Positions 16,931 through 24,565 of a DNA stretch of 64,000 nucleotides are shown here, in pieces. The notes beneath the pieces are model-generated. The model worked only from the letters and a program-made list of their open reading frames with translations, was not told where the DNA came from and ran no database searches. Each line of letters starts with the position of its first letter. Positions within the stretch are counted from its first letter, which is position 1. Source of the stretch: a bacterium (GTDB lineage Bacteria > Bacteroidota > Ignavibacteria > SZUA-365); the NCBI GenBank assembly GCA_020444325.1, contig JAHLLD010000003.1, positions 85,572 through 149,571 on the forward strand, in the 5' to 3' direction. Both the position numbers and the translations under genes were made by a program.

Positions 16931-17517
16931 TATCAATGGGAACACGGATCCTCACGGATCGTACGGATTTTCACGGAAAAAGGGAGTAGGGAGAAGAGGT
17001 TGGGTTCTGACTTGCAGGCCAATGGTGGGGAAGTGACTTTGGTGTAAATACCATAATCAGGGAGAATGCAATGCTGCATGGGGAGATTACGAGGGATATC
17101 ATTCGTGGATTTTTTGATGTGTACAATACTCTGGGATACGGTTTCCTCGAACGGGTGTATGAAAACGCACTGGCTCTGGAATTGAAGGAATTGATGCTGC
17201 AGGTGGATCGTCAGGTCAAGATTGATGTGTACTACTACGACGATCGGGTTGGCACGTATTTCGCCGATATGGTCGTGGAGCGAAAGGTGCTGCTGGAACT
17301 CAAAACAGCTGATACTATCAACAATGAGCACATTTCCCAGCTGATTAACTATCTGAGATCTACAGAATATGAAGTTGGTTTGCTGTTGAATTTTGGCCGC
17401 CAGCCTCAATTCGCACGCAGAATCTTCACCAACAACCGAAAGGGTGTAATATCAGACATCTCTCCGAACCTCCGTGAGGATCCGTTGGATCCGTGAAAAC
17501 CCGTGTTCCCTTTGATA
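16931..17517. mobile_element. Putative 587-bp cassette: GxxExxY gene between 46-bp inverted repeats
   Basis: The left arm (16931-16976) and the reverse complement of the right arm (17472-17517) match at 38 of 46 positions. Both arms are built from CACGGATC-type units and start with TATCAA-GGGAACACGG. They enclose one gene (17071-17496) and leave only 3 bp to the ogt stop and 4 bp to the arfB stop. The right arm supplies the gene's last codons and its stop. No transposase is present. This is my interpretation from repeat geometry; I cannot see a target-site duplication. Confidence 0.6.
17071..17496 (+). CDS. GxxExxY protein, PD-(D/E)XK nuclease-like
   Basis: The protein has 141 residues. The signature GFLERVY (G-x-x-E-x-x-Y) lies at about residues 25-31. 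It is followed by YFADMVVERKVLLELK, which has the D-x(n)-E-x-K arrangement of PD-(D/E)XK nucleases (PDDEXK_3 family). The cellular role of this family is not established. The last nine residues, from NLREDP on, are encoded by the inverted repeat that bounds the cassette. The start ATG at 17071 follows GGGAGAATGCA, a plausible ribosome site. Confidence 0.88.
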   Translation: MLHGEITRDIIRGFFDVYNTLGYGFLERVYENALALELKELMLQVDRQVKIDVYYYDDRVGTYFADMVVERKVLLELKTADTINNEHISQLINYLRSTEYEVGLLLNFGRQPQFARRIFTNNRKGVISDISPNLREDPLDP

Positions 17518-17521
17518 GCAC

Positions 17522-17932
17522 TTACGGGTTCTGACGCAGTTTCTTCTTCTCGCTGCGTCGCTTTTTATCCTCGAGGCGTTTGAGGTTGGATGCGCGGGTG
17601 GGACGGGTTTTTTTCCGGGGTTTGGGCGGGGAGAGGGCGTGGTGGATGGCGCGGGCGAGGCGGTCGCGGGCATCCTGGCGGTTGCGTTCCTGTGAGCGGT
17701 AGCGGCGTGCTTCGATGATGAGTACGCCTTCTTCATTGATGCGGTTCTTCTCCATTTTCAGCAAGCGTTCACGCACATCCTCTGGCAGAGAAGGAGAGTG
17801 CTGTACGTCGAAACGCAGTTGAACCGCGGTGGCGACTTTGTTGACATTTTGTCCCCCGGGTCCCGATGAGCGCACGAAGCTTTCTTCGAGTTCGCTGTCC
17901 GGTATGTGTATGTCCGCCGTAATCGCCAGCAT
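17522..17932 (-). CDS. arfB: Alternative ribosome-rescue factor / peptidyl-tRNA hydrolase ArfB
   Basis: The protein has 136 residues. It contains the catalytic GGQ (Gly26-Gly27-Gln28) in RSSGPGGQNVNKVATAVQL, as in class I release factors, and a basic C-terminal tail rich in Lys and Arg that enters the empty mRNA channel in ArfB/YaeJ. It lacks the codon-recognition domain of RF1/RF2. It hydrolyses peptidyl-tRNA on stalled ribosomes. It is convergent with the GxxExxY cassette. Confidence 0.93.
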   Translation of the reverse strand: MLAITADIHIPDSELEESFVRSSGPGGQNVNKVATAVQLRFDVQHSPSLPEDVRERLLKMEKNRINEEGVLIIEARRYRSQERNRQDARDRLARAIHHALSPPKPRKKTRPTRASNLKRLEDKKRRSEKKKLRQNP

Positions 17933-17984
17933 GTACGAAACTAACGATTGCGGCTCCTTCCATCAATTCCTTCCTCCCGAATTC

Positions 17985-18013
17985 TTGACATAATCGCGGC
18001 GAATGCGTAGCAT
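17985..18013 (+). promoter_or_regulatory. Candidate promoter for the membrane protein / nuclease operon
   Basis: TTGACA (17985-17990), 17 bp, then TAGCAT (18008-18013). The next gene starts at 18248, so the leader would be about 230 nt. In the rest of the 17933-18247 gap I see only a short inverted repeat around 18055-18080 (ACGGACA/TGTCCGT) and no convincing gene. Confidence 0.4.
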
Positions 18014-18247
18014 AGGCGCATCTGTTATGTAGTATTGATCTGTTGCACGGACAGGTTTCCGCCTTGTCCGTACACGCGACAGGCAGCTGCGACGTTCCAG
18101 GGGAGTACGGAACTGTGGCTGCGGCAGAGTGGATTAGCGCTGAAATGAGGCGTTTCGTATGTGGCAGGTTCCGTGGTGGCAGCGGCATCGGTCGAAAACG
18201 GAATTTCAGCAGTGGCATGCTTGTATCACAGCTGAGCGAGGTATGGT

Positions 18248-18781
18248 ATGGATCCAAATCTATGGCATCTGGACTGGGAACGAACGTTTGAGGCGTTGAT
18301 GGGCATCGTTGTGCTGTCATTCGTTGTCGAGCGCGCGGTTTCGCTGCTTGTGGAATCACGCTGGTGGATCGGGAAATTTGAAGACAGCAGCGTGGCGAAA
18401 AAACGGAACGCAGTGGCACATACGGTCACATCCGACCCAGCTGCCGGCGAAGGAAATGCCGGGACAAAACCGGAGAACGCGTCGACTGCAGGAAACGTGG
18501 CAACCGCCGCAGAACAACCACTGCCCGCACAGCGCTATCCTCTGAAGGAATTGTTGGCTTTCCTGGTCGCGGTGCTGATTTGCTGGCGGTGGGATTTTGA
18601 CGCGGTAAGCATTATTCTGCTGACGGAGACGACGACGAAAGTGGGTGTCGTCATCACCGCAGCTGTCATCGCAGGGGGCAGCAAAGCTTCGATCAAGCTC
18701 TTCCACGATGTGTTCAACATGCGTTCGAGCGCGTTGCGGGAGAAGCAGCAGAACAGTGGCAATGTCGACGGACAGAGGTAA
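18248..18781 (+). CDS. Small membrane protein of unknown function
   Basis: The protein has 177 residues. Hydrophobic segments lie at about 14-36 (ALMGIVVLSFVVERAVSLLV), 100-117 (LLAFLVAVLICWRW) and 133-150. They are separated by a low-complexity Ala/Thr/Pro/Glu-rich loop (about 55-92). I recognise no family. GAGG lies 7 bp before the ATG. The secreted nuclease gene starts 6 bp after its stop, so the two are probably co-transcribed and may work together at the membrane. Confidence 0.75.
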   Translation: MDPNLWHLDWERTFEALMGIVVLSFVVERAVSLLVESRWWIGKFEDSSVAKKRNAVAHTVTSDPAAGEGNAGTKPENASTAGNVATAAEQPLPAQRYPLKELLAFLVAVLICWRWDFDAVSIILLTETTTKVGVVITAAVIAGGSKASIKLFHDVFNMRSSALREKQQNSGNVDGQR

Positions 18782-18787
18782 GGAGCA

Positions 18788-19864
18788 ATGAAAACAGTAT
18801 GGATACTGATGCTGACCATTGTGGTCAGTATGACTTCACTGCATGCCCAGCACTATTACGTGGAGGCGAGCAGATCCGCTATTGTGCGCACGCAGCCGGA
18901 CAGGAATGCCGAGATGATTTTGCGTATGACGCAGGGGGATCAGCTCAATCTCGTACGACTCGAACAGACGGACACCTATTACGAAGTCGTGCTGCCGGCA
19001 GGGGGCAGCGGCTGGGTTTCGCGCTATGTGGTGCGGGTGCATGAAGGGGAGGCGCCGCATCCGCTGGGTGCATCTTCTTCCACGGAGGTGGCAAGCGGGC
19101 CAGTCGCGGACGTTACCAGTCTCGGCGAACCGGTGGCTTACCAGGTCCTTCGCAGACGGGCCTACAGCGCAGGTTATGATCCGAGGCTGAAAATTCCTGT
19201 GTGGGTGCAGTACACGCTCACGAAAGCACATTCGGAAGCCGATGATGTTGATCGTTCCAACGCCTTCGGTGATGATGAGGATATACATGAGGATGGCAGG
19301 GCATACAATGTTGACTATGACCAGTTAGGGGATGGCTATGTGAAGGGACACATGGCGCCGGCGGACGATTTCCGTTGGAGTGCGGAGGCTGAACGCGAGA
19401 CGAATCTGCTGACGAATATCGCACCGCAGATAGGCAGCGCTTACAACGGCAGCGTCTGGAAACGTATCGAGAACAGCGTGCGCGACTGGGCGGAAAGCCG
19501 CGGTGAAATCACCGTCATCACCGGACCGGTATTCTTTTCCCGCGACAGCATTGTGACGAAACCGGATTCTCTCACGCAGCCCGGTACTGCCCGGCAGGTT
19601 GTGTACAACGTACTCGGAGAACATGAGGTAGCAGTTCCCACTGGATTCTACAAAATCATTGTAGACGCCACAGGCACGCGGCCCGAGGTTATTGCGTTCC
19701 TTGTCCCACATTACGAAACGCACACAGATGCAGAGCGAAGCATCGCCCGCTACATCGTAAGTGTCGACGAAATCGAACGGGTCACCGGAATTGATTTTCT
19801 TCCTGAGCTGGAGAATGGAGTAGAAGCTGAGATTGAGAGCCAGCGCGCCCCCGGACTCTGGTAG
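18788..19864 (+). CDS. Secreted SH3 domain / DNA-RNA non-specific endonuclease (NUC1)
   Basis: The protein has 358 residues with a signal peptide (to LHAQ, about residue 21). A bacterial SH3-like region (about 25-80, ending GGSGWVSRYVVRV) is followed by a NUC1 domain: YDQLGDGYVKGHMAPADDF, ETNLLTNIAPQ and GEITVITGPVFF. In the family the motif is usually D-R-G-H; here it reads V-K-G-H, keeping the general-base His but not the Asp-Arg. The protein would cut nucleic acids outside the cytoplasm, with the SH3 domain perhaps binding the cell wall. AGGAG precedes the ATG. Confidence 0.85.
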   Translation: MKTVWILMLTIVVSMTSLHAQHYYVEASRSAIVRTQPDRNAEMILRMTQGDQLNLVRLEQTDTYYEVVLPAGGSGWVSRYVVRVHEGEAPHPLGASSSTEVASGPVADVTSLGEPVAYQVLRRRAYSAGYDPRLKIPVWVQYTLTKAHSEADDVDRSNAFGDDEDIHEDGRAYNVDYDQLGDGYVKGHMAPADDFRWSAEAERETNLLTNIAPQIGSAYNGSVWKRIENSVRDWAESRGEITVITGPVFFSRDSIVTKPDSLTQPGTARQVVYNVLGEHEVAVPTGFYKIIVDATGTRPEVIAFLVPHYETHTDAERSIARYIVSVDEIERVTGIDFLPELENGVEAEIESQRAPGLW

Positions 19865-19950
19865 AAACGATCAGTTTGAGCTGCTAGAATACCATTCAAA
19901 TCATTCATGAGGATGCCCCCATTGCTTCCTTATGTCTCTGCTTGATATGC

Positions 19951-19979
19951 TTGACCGGGGAACTGATAGCACCTATCTT
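19951..19979 (+). promoter_or_regulatory. Candidate promoter for the PAS gene
   Basis: TTGACC (19951-19956), 17 bp, TATCTT (19974-19979), 59 bp before the ATG at 20038. Confidence 0.45.
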
Positions 19980-20037
19980 CTTCATATTAGTGGACCTTAT
20001 TCTGCATTACCCGGCTATTCAGTAAATCGGACGTTCG

Positions 20038-21225
20038 ATGAAAGAAGAATATGAATCAGAAGGAAAGGCTGCAGAGTCCGTCTCATTTTCTCCTGAAGCA
20101 TGGTTCAAACTGCTTGTCGAGCGGGCATTGTCAGGGGTGTATATCATACAGGAAAGGGAGGTCGTTTATGTGAATCCCCAGATGGGGGAGATTCTCGGCT
20201 ACACCCCGGAAGAGCTGATTGGCACTGATCCAATACGTCATGTTCATGAAGAGCATCGGGAATGCATGGCTGAGCTGCATGAAATGCGCCTCAGCAATTT
20301 TGGTCCTGGCGAGCGACTGGAAATTAAAGTCGTTACCAGCAGTGGTGAAGCTCGCTGGGTGGAGCTTCATTCCGTTTCAGCCAAGATTGCCGGGAAGCGT
20401 ACGGTGCTGGGAAACATGCGGGATATTACTGACAGGAAGAAGGCTGCAGAGTATGCGCTGGAGCATCAGGTCATGATGCAGCTCATCACAGAGAATATGG
20501 CGGATGTGCTCTGGGTGATGGATCCCGAAAGCAGGCGATTCAGGTATGTCAGTCCATCGGTACAGCAGCTCCGTGGTTTTACTCAGGAGGAAGCCATGCA
20601 GCAGTCCCTCGAAGAAGCACTCACTCCAGAATCATTGGAACGCGTTCTGGCGATCATGGATTCTCTTGTGCCGCGCCTTCTGGCCGGAGAAGATCTCGGC
20701 AGAACACTGGTCGAAGTTCGGCAGCCATGCAAGGACGGCCGGATCATCGACACCGAAATCTATGTAACCGCATACCAGGCCGATGATGACAGTACGCTTA
20801 TTGTGGGCGTCACACGCGATGTCACCGAGCGCAAGGCACAGTCGAAGCGCTTCGAGATATTCAGCAGGACCTTGGATCTGATGAGTGAGGCTGCTTTCTG
20901 GTTTGGAACTGACAATCGTTTCACATATGCGAACGCCGCAGCATGTGCTTCTCTGGGATACACCCTTGATGAATTAGTCGGAATGGATTTGTCCGTCGTC
21001 AATTCAAATGCGACTTCGGAACAGATGGAGTACGTTTGGAAAAAACTCCGCTTCGGAATTCCTCACATTGCTGAATCGCATCATACACGGAAGGATGGCA
21101 GCACCTTTCCCGTCGAAACACGATCCTTTCTGGTACATATCGACGGCAAGGAATACTGCTACGGAACTGCCATTGATATTCAGGATCGTTTGCGTGCGAG
21201 GCAGGAACAGGCCGACTCCGGATAG
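20038..21225 (+). CDS. Three-PAS-domain sensor protein without an output domain
   Basis: The protein has 395 residues. There are three PAS/PAC repeats at about 20-135 (GVYIIQEREVVYVNPQMGEILGY), 145-262 and 275-388 (AAFWFGTDNRFTYANAAACAS). PAC-type ends appear after each (for example NMRDITDRKKAAE and GVTRDVTERKAQ). The protein stops about 10 residues after the third PAC, where a histidine kinase would normally begin. It has no signal peptide and no membrane segment. It could sense a ligand and act by protein contact, or it could be a truncated kinase. Confidence 0.85.
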   Translation: MKEEYESEGKAAESVSFSPEAWFKLLVERALSGVYIIQEREVVYVNPQMGEILGYTPEELIGTDPIRHVHEEHRECMAELHEMRLSNFGPGERLEIKVVTSSGEARWVELHSVSAKIAGKRTVLGNMRDITDRKKAAEYALEHQVMMQLITENMADVLWVMDPESRRFRYVSPSVQQLRGFTQEEAMQQSLEEALTPESLERVLAIMDSLVPRLLAGEDLGRTLVEVRQPCKDGRIIDTEIYVTAYQADDDSTLIVGVTRDVTERKAQSKRFEIFSRTLDLMSEAAFWFGTDNRFTYANAAACASLGYTLDELVGMDLSVVNSNATSEQMEYVWKKLRFGIPHIAESHHTRKDGSTFPVETRSFLVHIDGKEYCYGTAIDIQDRLRARQEQADSG

Positions 21226-21294
21226 CGCACAAAAGGGGAGCGACGCGCTCGATGACGTTGCTATTCTTGCCAATCTGTGGCGAAATGCCATCAA

Positions 21295-21319
21295 GAAAAT
21301 ATGCAGAAGCTGTATTTTC
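21295..21319. repeat. Degenerate single copy of the TATGCAG-AAA-CTGCATA palindrome
   Basis: GAAAATATGCAGAAGCTG then TATTTTC forms an imperfect dyad with the same core in the gap between the PAS gene and the MaoC-like gene. It is shorter on the right arm than the other copies. Confidence 0.5.
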
Positions 21320-21347
21320 GGGTGGGAATGGGAGAGGGAAGGCTCGG

Positions 21348-21782
21348 TCAACCTTGCCTTCGAAAAAGATAGGTGCCATCCATTTCAAGCACGCGATCGT
21401 CGTTTTGTCGGTACACGGCGTAGGTGAGTTTGACCAGTCCACGATCCGGTCTGCTTGTCGCACGGGTTTCGCGCACTTCGATATCCACGCGCAGTGTGTC
21501 GCCCGGATGGACGGCCCGCAGGAAGCGCATGTTTGTGAATTCCAGCACGGCGACGACCTGATCGAACCAGCCGCTGGCGCGAACGAGTCCCATGGCCACG
21601 GCCAGTATCATCGGTCCGGTCACCAGGCGTCGCGGATGTCCGATTTCCTGTGCTCCTTCATCGTGCAGGAACATCGGCAGGTGCAGTCCCGCCACATCGA
21701 GAAACACATCAAGCTCCTCCGCCGTCACCGTCCGTTCCGGTGTTGTGACGGTTAGACCCTCGGAAAAATCCTCAAAATACAT
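21348..21782 (-). CDS. MaoC/hotdog-fold dehydratase-like protein
   Basis: The protein has 144 residues with a MaoC-like hotdog domain: YFEDFSEGLTVTTPERTVT at the start, then RLVTGPMILAVAMGLV and LEFTNMRFLRAVHPGDTLRVDIEV. Family members hydrate enoyl-CoA esters. The usual active-site loop G-D-x-N-P-x-H is replaced by GLHLPMFLH, so the catalytic Asp and first His are missing and the protein may be non-catalytic or have another activity. The ATG at 21782 has an ideal AAAGGAG site 6 bp upstream, so I prefer it to the longer frame that runs through the repeat array. Confidence 0.82.
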   Translation of the reverse strand: MYFEDFSEGLTVTTPERTVTAEELDVFLDVAGLHLPMFLHDEGAQEIGHPRRLVTGPMILAVAMGLVRASGWFDQVVAVLEFTNMRFLRAVHPGDTLRVDIEVRETRATSRPDRGLVKLTYAVYRQNDDRVLEMDGTYLFRRQG

Positions 21783-21807
21783 GTCAGCTCCTTTCCAGCA
21801 TGCGGAA

Positions 21808-21890
21808 TATGCAGAAATTGCATGTTCCATGGACTCAAAATATGCAGAAACTGCATAATACCGGGCGAGTAAATATGCAGAAACTGCATA
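21808..21890. repeat. Array of three 17-bp palindromes at exact 33-bp spacing
   Basis: Copies lie at 21808-21824 (TATGCAGAAATTGCATG), 21841-21857 and 21874-21890 (both TATGCAGAAACTGCATA). Their centres at 21816, 21849 and 21882 are 33 bp apart, separated by two unrelated 16-bp spacers that both end in AAA. The array sits 25-110 bp upstream of the MaoC-like start codon, where an operator would be expected. The same 33-bp register occurs at 2338-2393. Confidence 0.92.
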
Positions 21891-21901
21891 ATTCGCAGCC
21901 G

Positions 21902-21930
21902 GGGTGTGCTTTACATCACAAAGCACACCC
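21902..21930 (-). terminator. Hairpin after the 21963-24227 gene
   Basis: GGGTGTGCTTT (21902-21912) pairs perfectly with AAAGCACACCC (21920-21930) around a 7-base loop, 33 bp after the stop of the leftward propeller gene. There is no T-tract, so its action as a terminator is uncertain. Confidence 0.55.
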
Positions 21931-21962
21931 TGGCGTGATAGGTGAAATGTACCTGTCGTGGG

Positions 21963-24227
21963 CTATTGCAGCCGGACGGGAAGCACGGTAGCCGTATTCC
22001 GTGTTCTGTCACTGAGGAGCAGGAAGTAATTACCGGATGGGATTCCTTCAAGTGAAACCGGAAGTTGATGCACACCTGCTTCATGGAAGCGACCTGCAGA
22101 CAGCATGCGGAGTTTGCGTCCCATCACATCGAAAATCGCAACGTCGAGACGCGCTGCATGGGCGAGTTCGACACGCAGCGTCAGGTCGCCGTGAGCAGGT
22201 TGGGGATACAAGGATGCGGACATGGGCAGCGCCGCGGTTTCGATGTCCTCCACAGCGACAGCAGGAGGAATCGGCGAACGCAGTACGCCGCATCCGCGGG
22301 TGCCTGCGTAGAGGTAGCCTTTCTCGTCGATACAGATTGCGGTGATTTCCTCGGTCGGCAGGCCGAGCGAAAAGCTGAACCACGAAGTCATATCGAATGA
22401 AGCCAGTATGGCAGTGCCCGACCCGGTTACGGCCTCACCTCTGGCGTCGAATGCGTGTCCACCAAGAAGGAAGAGATATGAGGCATCCCCGTCCGCATCA
22501 ATAACGCTGAACGTGGATTGCATGCTCTGCGGAACGAAGTTGCCGCCTCCCATGCTGCTGTATCCATAGGAATACAGAGGGTCGCCGAGTCCTGCGATCA
22601 GTCCGCCATCCAACATAGGCAGCACATTCAGAGCATCGCCATCGAGAATTTTGTCCCATTCGACACCTCGATCGGACGAGAGGAACAGACCATTCTCTGT
22701 TGCCGCGAACAGCTTGTCATCTGCATAGCGGTAGAGCTGGCGGATTTTTCCGAGTCCGGGATTGTATGCGGGTGCGGACCAGTGAAAATCATCGTCGAAA
22801 GGATACAGGAAACTCTTTCCCGTTTCAACATTCACATCGCTGAGCAGCATGGTATTGTCACTGAATTCGACGATGCTGTTCAGTCTCCCCTTGATCCAGC
22901 TTTCGAAAAGGAGCGGCTGCCATCGCCAGCTTTTTCCCGCGTCACTGCTGCGGTATATGTAATCATGCATCAGGTCGCCACCGGGCAGGATGGTGAAGCG
23001 GGTCGGAATATCGGGGTTCGGGTAGGTGTATTTCATGGTATCGCTCCACTGCCACGAGTCGCCGAAATCTCTGCTGTGCATTACGCCAGTGACATGGCAG
23101 CTGTCCATAGCCGCGAGCACGCTGCCATCGAGGAATAGCAGGTCCGAGACATACCCATATCCACAATCGAGGCGCGTGCTGCTGCCGTCCGCCGTATCCA
23201 CGCGCAGGAAGCCATCGAGCGTGGTTGAGACGAGCAGATCGCCATCCGCCGTGAGCATAAGATTCATCGCATCGATATCCCTGCGCAGCCATTTCCAGGA
23301 TGACCCTTCGTCGTAAGAGACGAGTACGCCGCTTGTGTCGGGACGCAGTCGCTCGGGCGGTGCACCGTAGAAGTCGGTTCCGATACCGAGGTAGAGTGTA
23401 CCGGATGGTCCTTCAATGATGGCACGTGCGCGGACATCGCTGTTGCGGCTGAGGACAGGGGCGAAGCTGGTGACCGGGTGCATCCAGTTGGCGGAGCGCA
23501 CGAAGACCGTGCCTCCATAACCCGTAATCACCCGTCCCGAATCCGAAGTCACAAGCAGTATGTCACTATGTGGAATCCGGATGGTCGCGCTGTCGTCTAC
23601 CTGATGGGAAGTATTCCAGGTCAAGCCCCGATCGAGGCTAATCCAGTTTCCCCCCCATGAGCGCGAACAGACTATCCATCCGCGGTCATTCATCGCGAAT
23701 TTCCTTGGCAGATCCAGCTGCGGATTCCTGGGGAAGGTCAAGTCGTCAGACAATCGCTCCCATGTCTCGCCATTGTCGGTGGACCGGTAAATGGCGCCAT
23801 ACTCCTGTCCTGCATAACAGTTTCCATCGCGCAGGCAATCGAGCGCGGTTGTGGCGCTGTCGTGCACCTGTGTCCATTTCGAGAAGTCTTTGGTACGCCA
23901 GATCCCCTCATCATTCGCACAGAGAATGCTGCGGTCGTTCGCCCATGCCAGTGCGTGCACCTTACCCCAGCTGGGAGTGACATCCTTCAGCATGCTCTCA
24001 CCGGGAGTATAGAGATACAGTCCGCGTCCATTGCGTCCCAGTCGTGATGAAGGCCCCGAGAACAGGAACCTGCCATCCCCAAGATCCAGCATGTGGGCCG
24101 CATAGCCGGCCTGGACATCCGTCACTGCCTCCCAATGTCCGAACTGTGCAGAACCCTCGCGAGGGAAAAGCGCGAAGATCATCGTGAACGATAGCCACAG
24201 CAGCGTAAACGTAGTTTTTGTACGCAT
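21963..24227 (-). CDS. Large secreted beta-propeller protein with T9SS sorting domain
   Basis: The protein has 754 residues. A signal peptide (FTLLWLSFTMIFALF, ending at EGSAQ) is followed by many BNR/YCF48-like repeats (for example IYRSTDNGETWE, VSYDEGSSWKW, MHSRDFGDSWQW, LSSDRGVEWDK), probably two propellers. A T9SS type A domain ends the protein (SLYPQPAHGDLTLRVELAH, VMGRKLRMLS, SGNYFLLLSD). It is likely a surface or released protein of unknown ligand. The ATG at 24227 is preceded by GGAGGG. A dyad, CTTACA-AA-TGTAAG, at 24286-24299 lies about 60 bp upstream and could be an operator. Confidence 0.86.
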   Translation of the reverse strand: MRTKTTFTLLWLSFTMIFALFPREGSAQFGHWEAVTDVQAGYAAHMLDLGDGRFLFSGPSSRLGRNGRGLYLYTPGESMLKDVTPSWGKVHALAWANDRSILCANDEGIWRTKDFSKWTQVHDSATTALDCLRDGNCYAGQEYGAIYRSTDNGETWERLSDDLTFPRNPQLDLPRKFAMNDRGWIVCSRSWGGNWISLDRGLTWNTSHQVDDSATIRIPHSDILLVTSDSGRVITGYGGTVFVRSANWMHPVTSFAPVLSRNSDVRARAIIEGPSGTLYLGIGTDFYGAPPERLRPDTSGVLVSYDEGSSWKWLRRDIDAMNLMLTADGDLLVSTTLDGFLRVDTADGSSTRLDCGYGYVSDLLFLDGSVLAAMDSCHVTGVMHSRDFGDSWQWSDTMKYTYPNPDIPTRFTILPGGDLMHDYIYRSSDAGKSWRWQPLLFESWIKGRLNSIVEFSDNTMLLSDVNVETGKSFLYPFDDDFHWSAPAYNPGLGKIRQLYRYADDKLFAATENGLFLSSDRGVEWDKILDGDALNVLPMLDGGLIAGLGDPLYSYGYSSMGGGNFVPQSMQSTFSVIDADGDASYLFLLGGHAFDARGEAVTGSGTAILASFDMTSWFSFSLGLPTEEITAICIDEKGYLYAGTRGCGVLRSPIPPAVAVEDIETAALPMSASLYPQPAHGDLTLRVELAHAARLDVAIFDVMGRKLRMLSAGRFHEAGVHQLPVSLEGIPSGNYFLLLSDRTRNTATVLPVRLQ

Positions 24228-24401
24228 GATAAACCCTCCAGAATGTTGTTTCCTCCACCCGCAATAAACGAGTTGTATGCCTGAACTTACAAATGTAAGC
24301 AGGGAAAGGCAAGTGCGGCGGCGAATTGCTGGCAAATCGCAGTGCTAATATGTATTTTGCAAATGCATGGTGAGCGCAGCATGCATGCCTTACAGCACAT
24401 T

Positions 24402-24475
24402 GCCCCCGTAGCTCAGGTGGATAGAGCGACGGTTTCCTAAACCGCAGGTCGGGTGTTCGAGTCACCCCGGGGGTA
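24402..24475 (+). tRNA. tRNA-Arg (anticodon CCT)
   Basis: A 74-nt cloverleaf. The acceptor is GCCCCCG/CGGGGGT with a G-U first pair. The D arm is GCTC-AGGTGGATA-GAGC. The anticodon loop TTCCTAA gives CCT (decoding AGG), with an A-C mismatch at the top of its stem. The T arm is GGGTG-TTCGAGT-CACCC. The discriminator is A and the CCA end is not encoded. It is the only tRNA I see in the window and lies alone between two T9SS cargo genes. Confidence 0.93.
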
Positions 24476-24565
24476 CAAAACGTACAACAGGTTTTGCTGA
24501 AGTAACCCATGCAGTGTGTGGGAAGGATATAGTTATTCTTTCAGGCTGTGTGGAAGGAGGGCAGC

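Noticed and set aside
18043-18291. An 82-codon plus-strand frame before the membrane protein
   Set aside because: It overlaps the membrane protein's start in another frame, has no clear ribosome site and no recognisable features.
21808-21890. CRISPR-like array
   Set aside because: Only three 17-bp palindromes with 16-bp spacers, no leader and no cas genes. A pair at the same spacing occurs elsewhere without an array, so a protein-binding or mobile element is more likely.
21783-21926. N-terminal extension of the MaoC-like protein through the repeat array
   Set aside because: The frame is open and would give an 11-residue repeat, but an ideal AAAGGAG site 6 bp before the ATG at 21782 places the start after it.
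24286-24299. Dyad CTTACA-AA-TGTAAG as a defined operator
   Set aside because: It is a single 14-bp dyad in an AT-rich upstream region; without another copy I only mention it in the gene entry.
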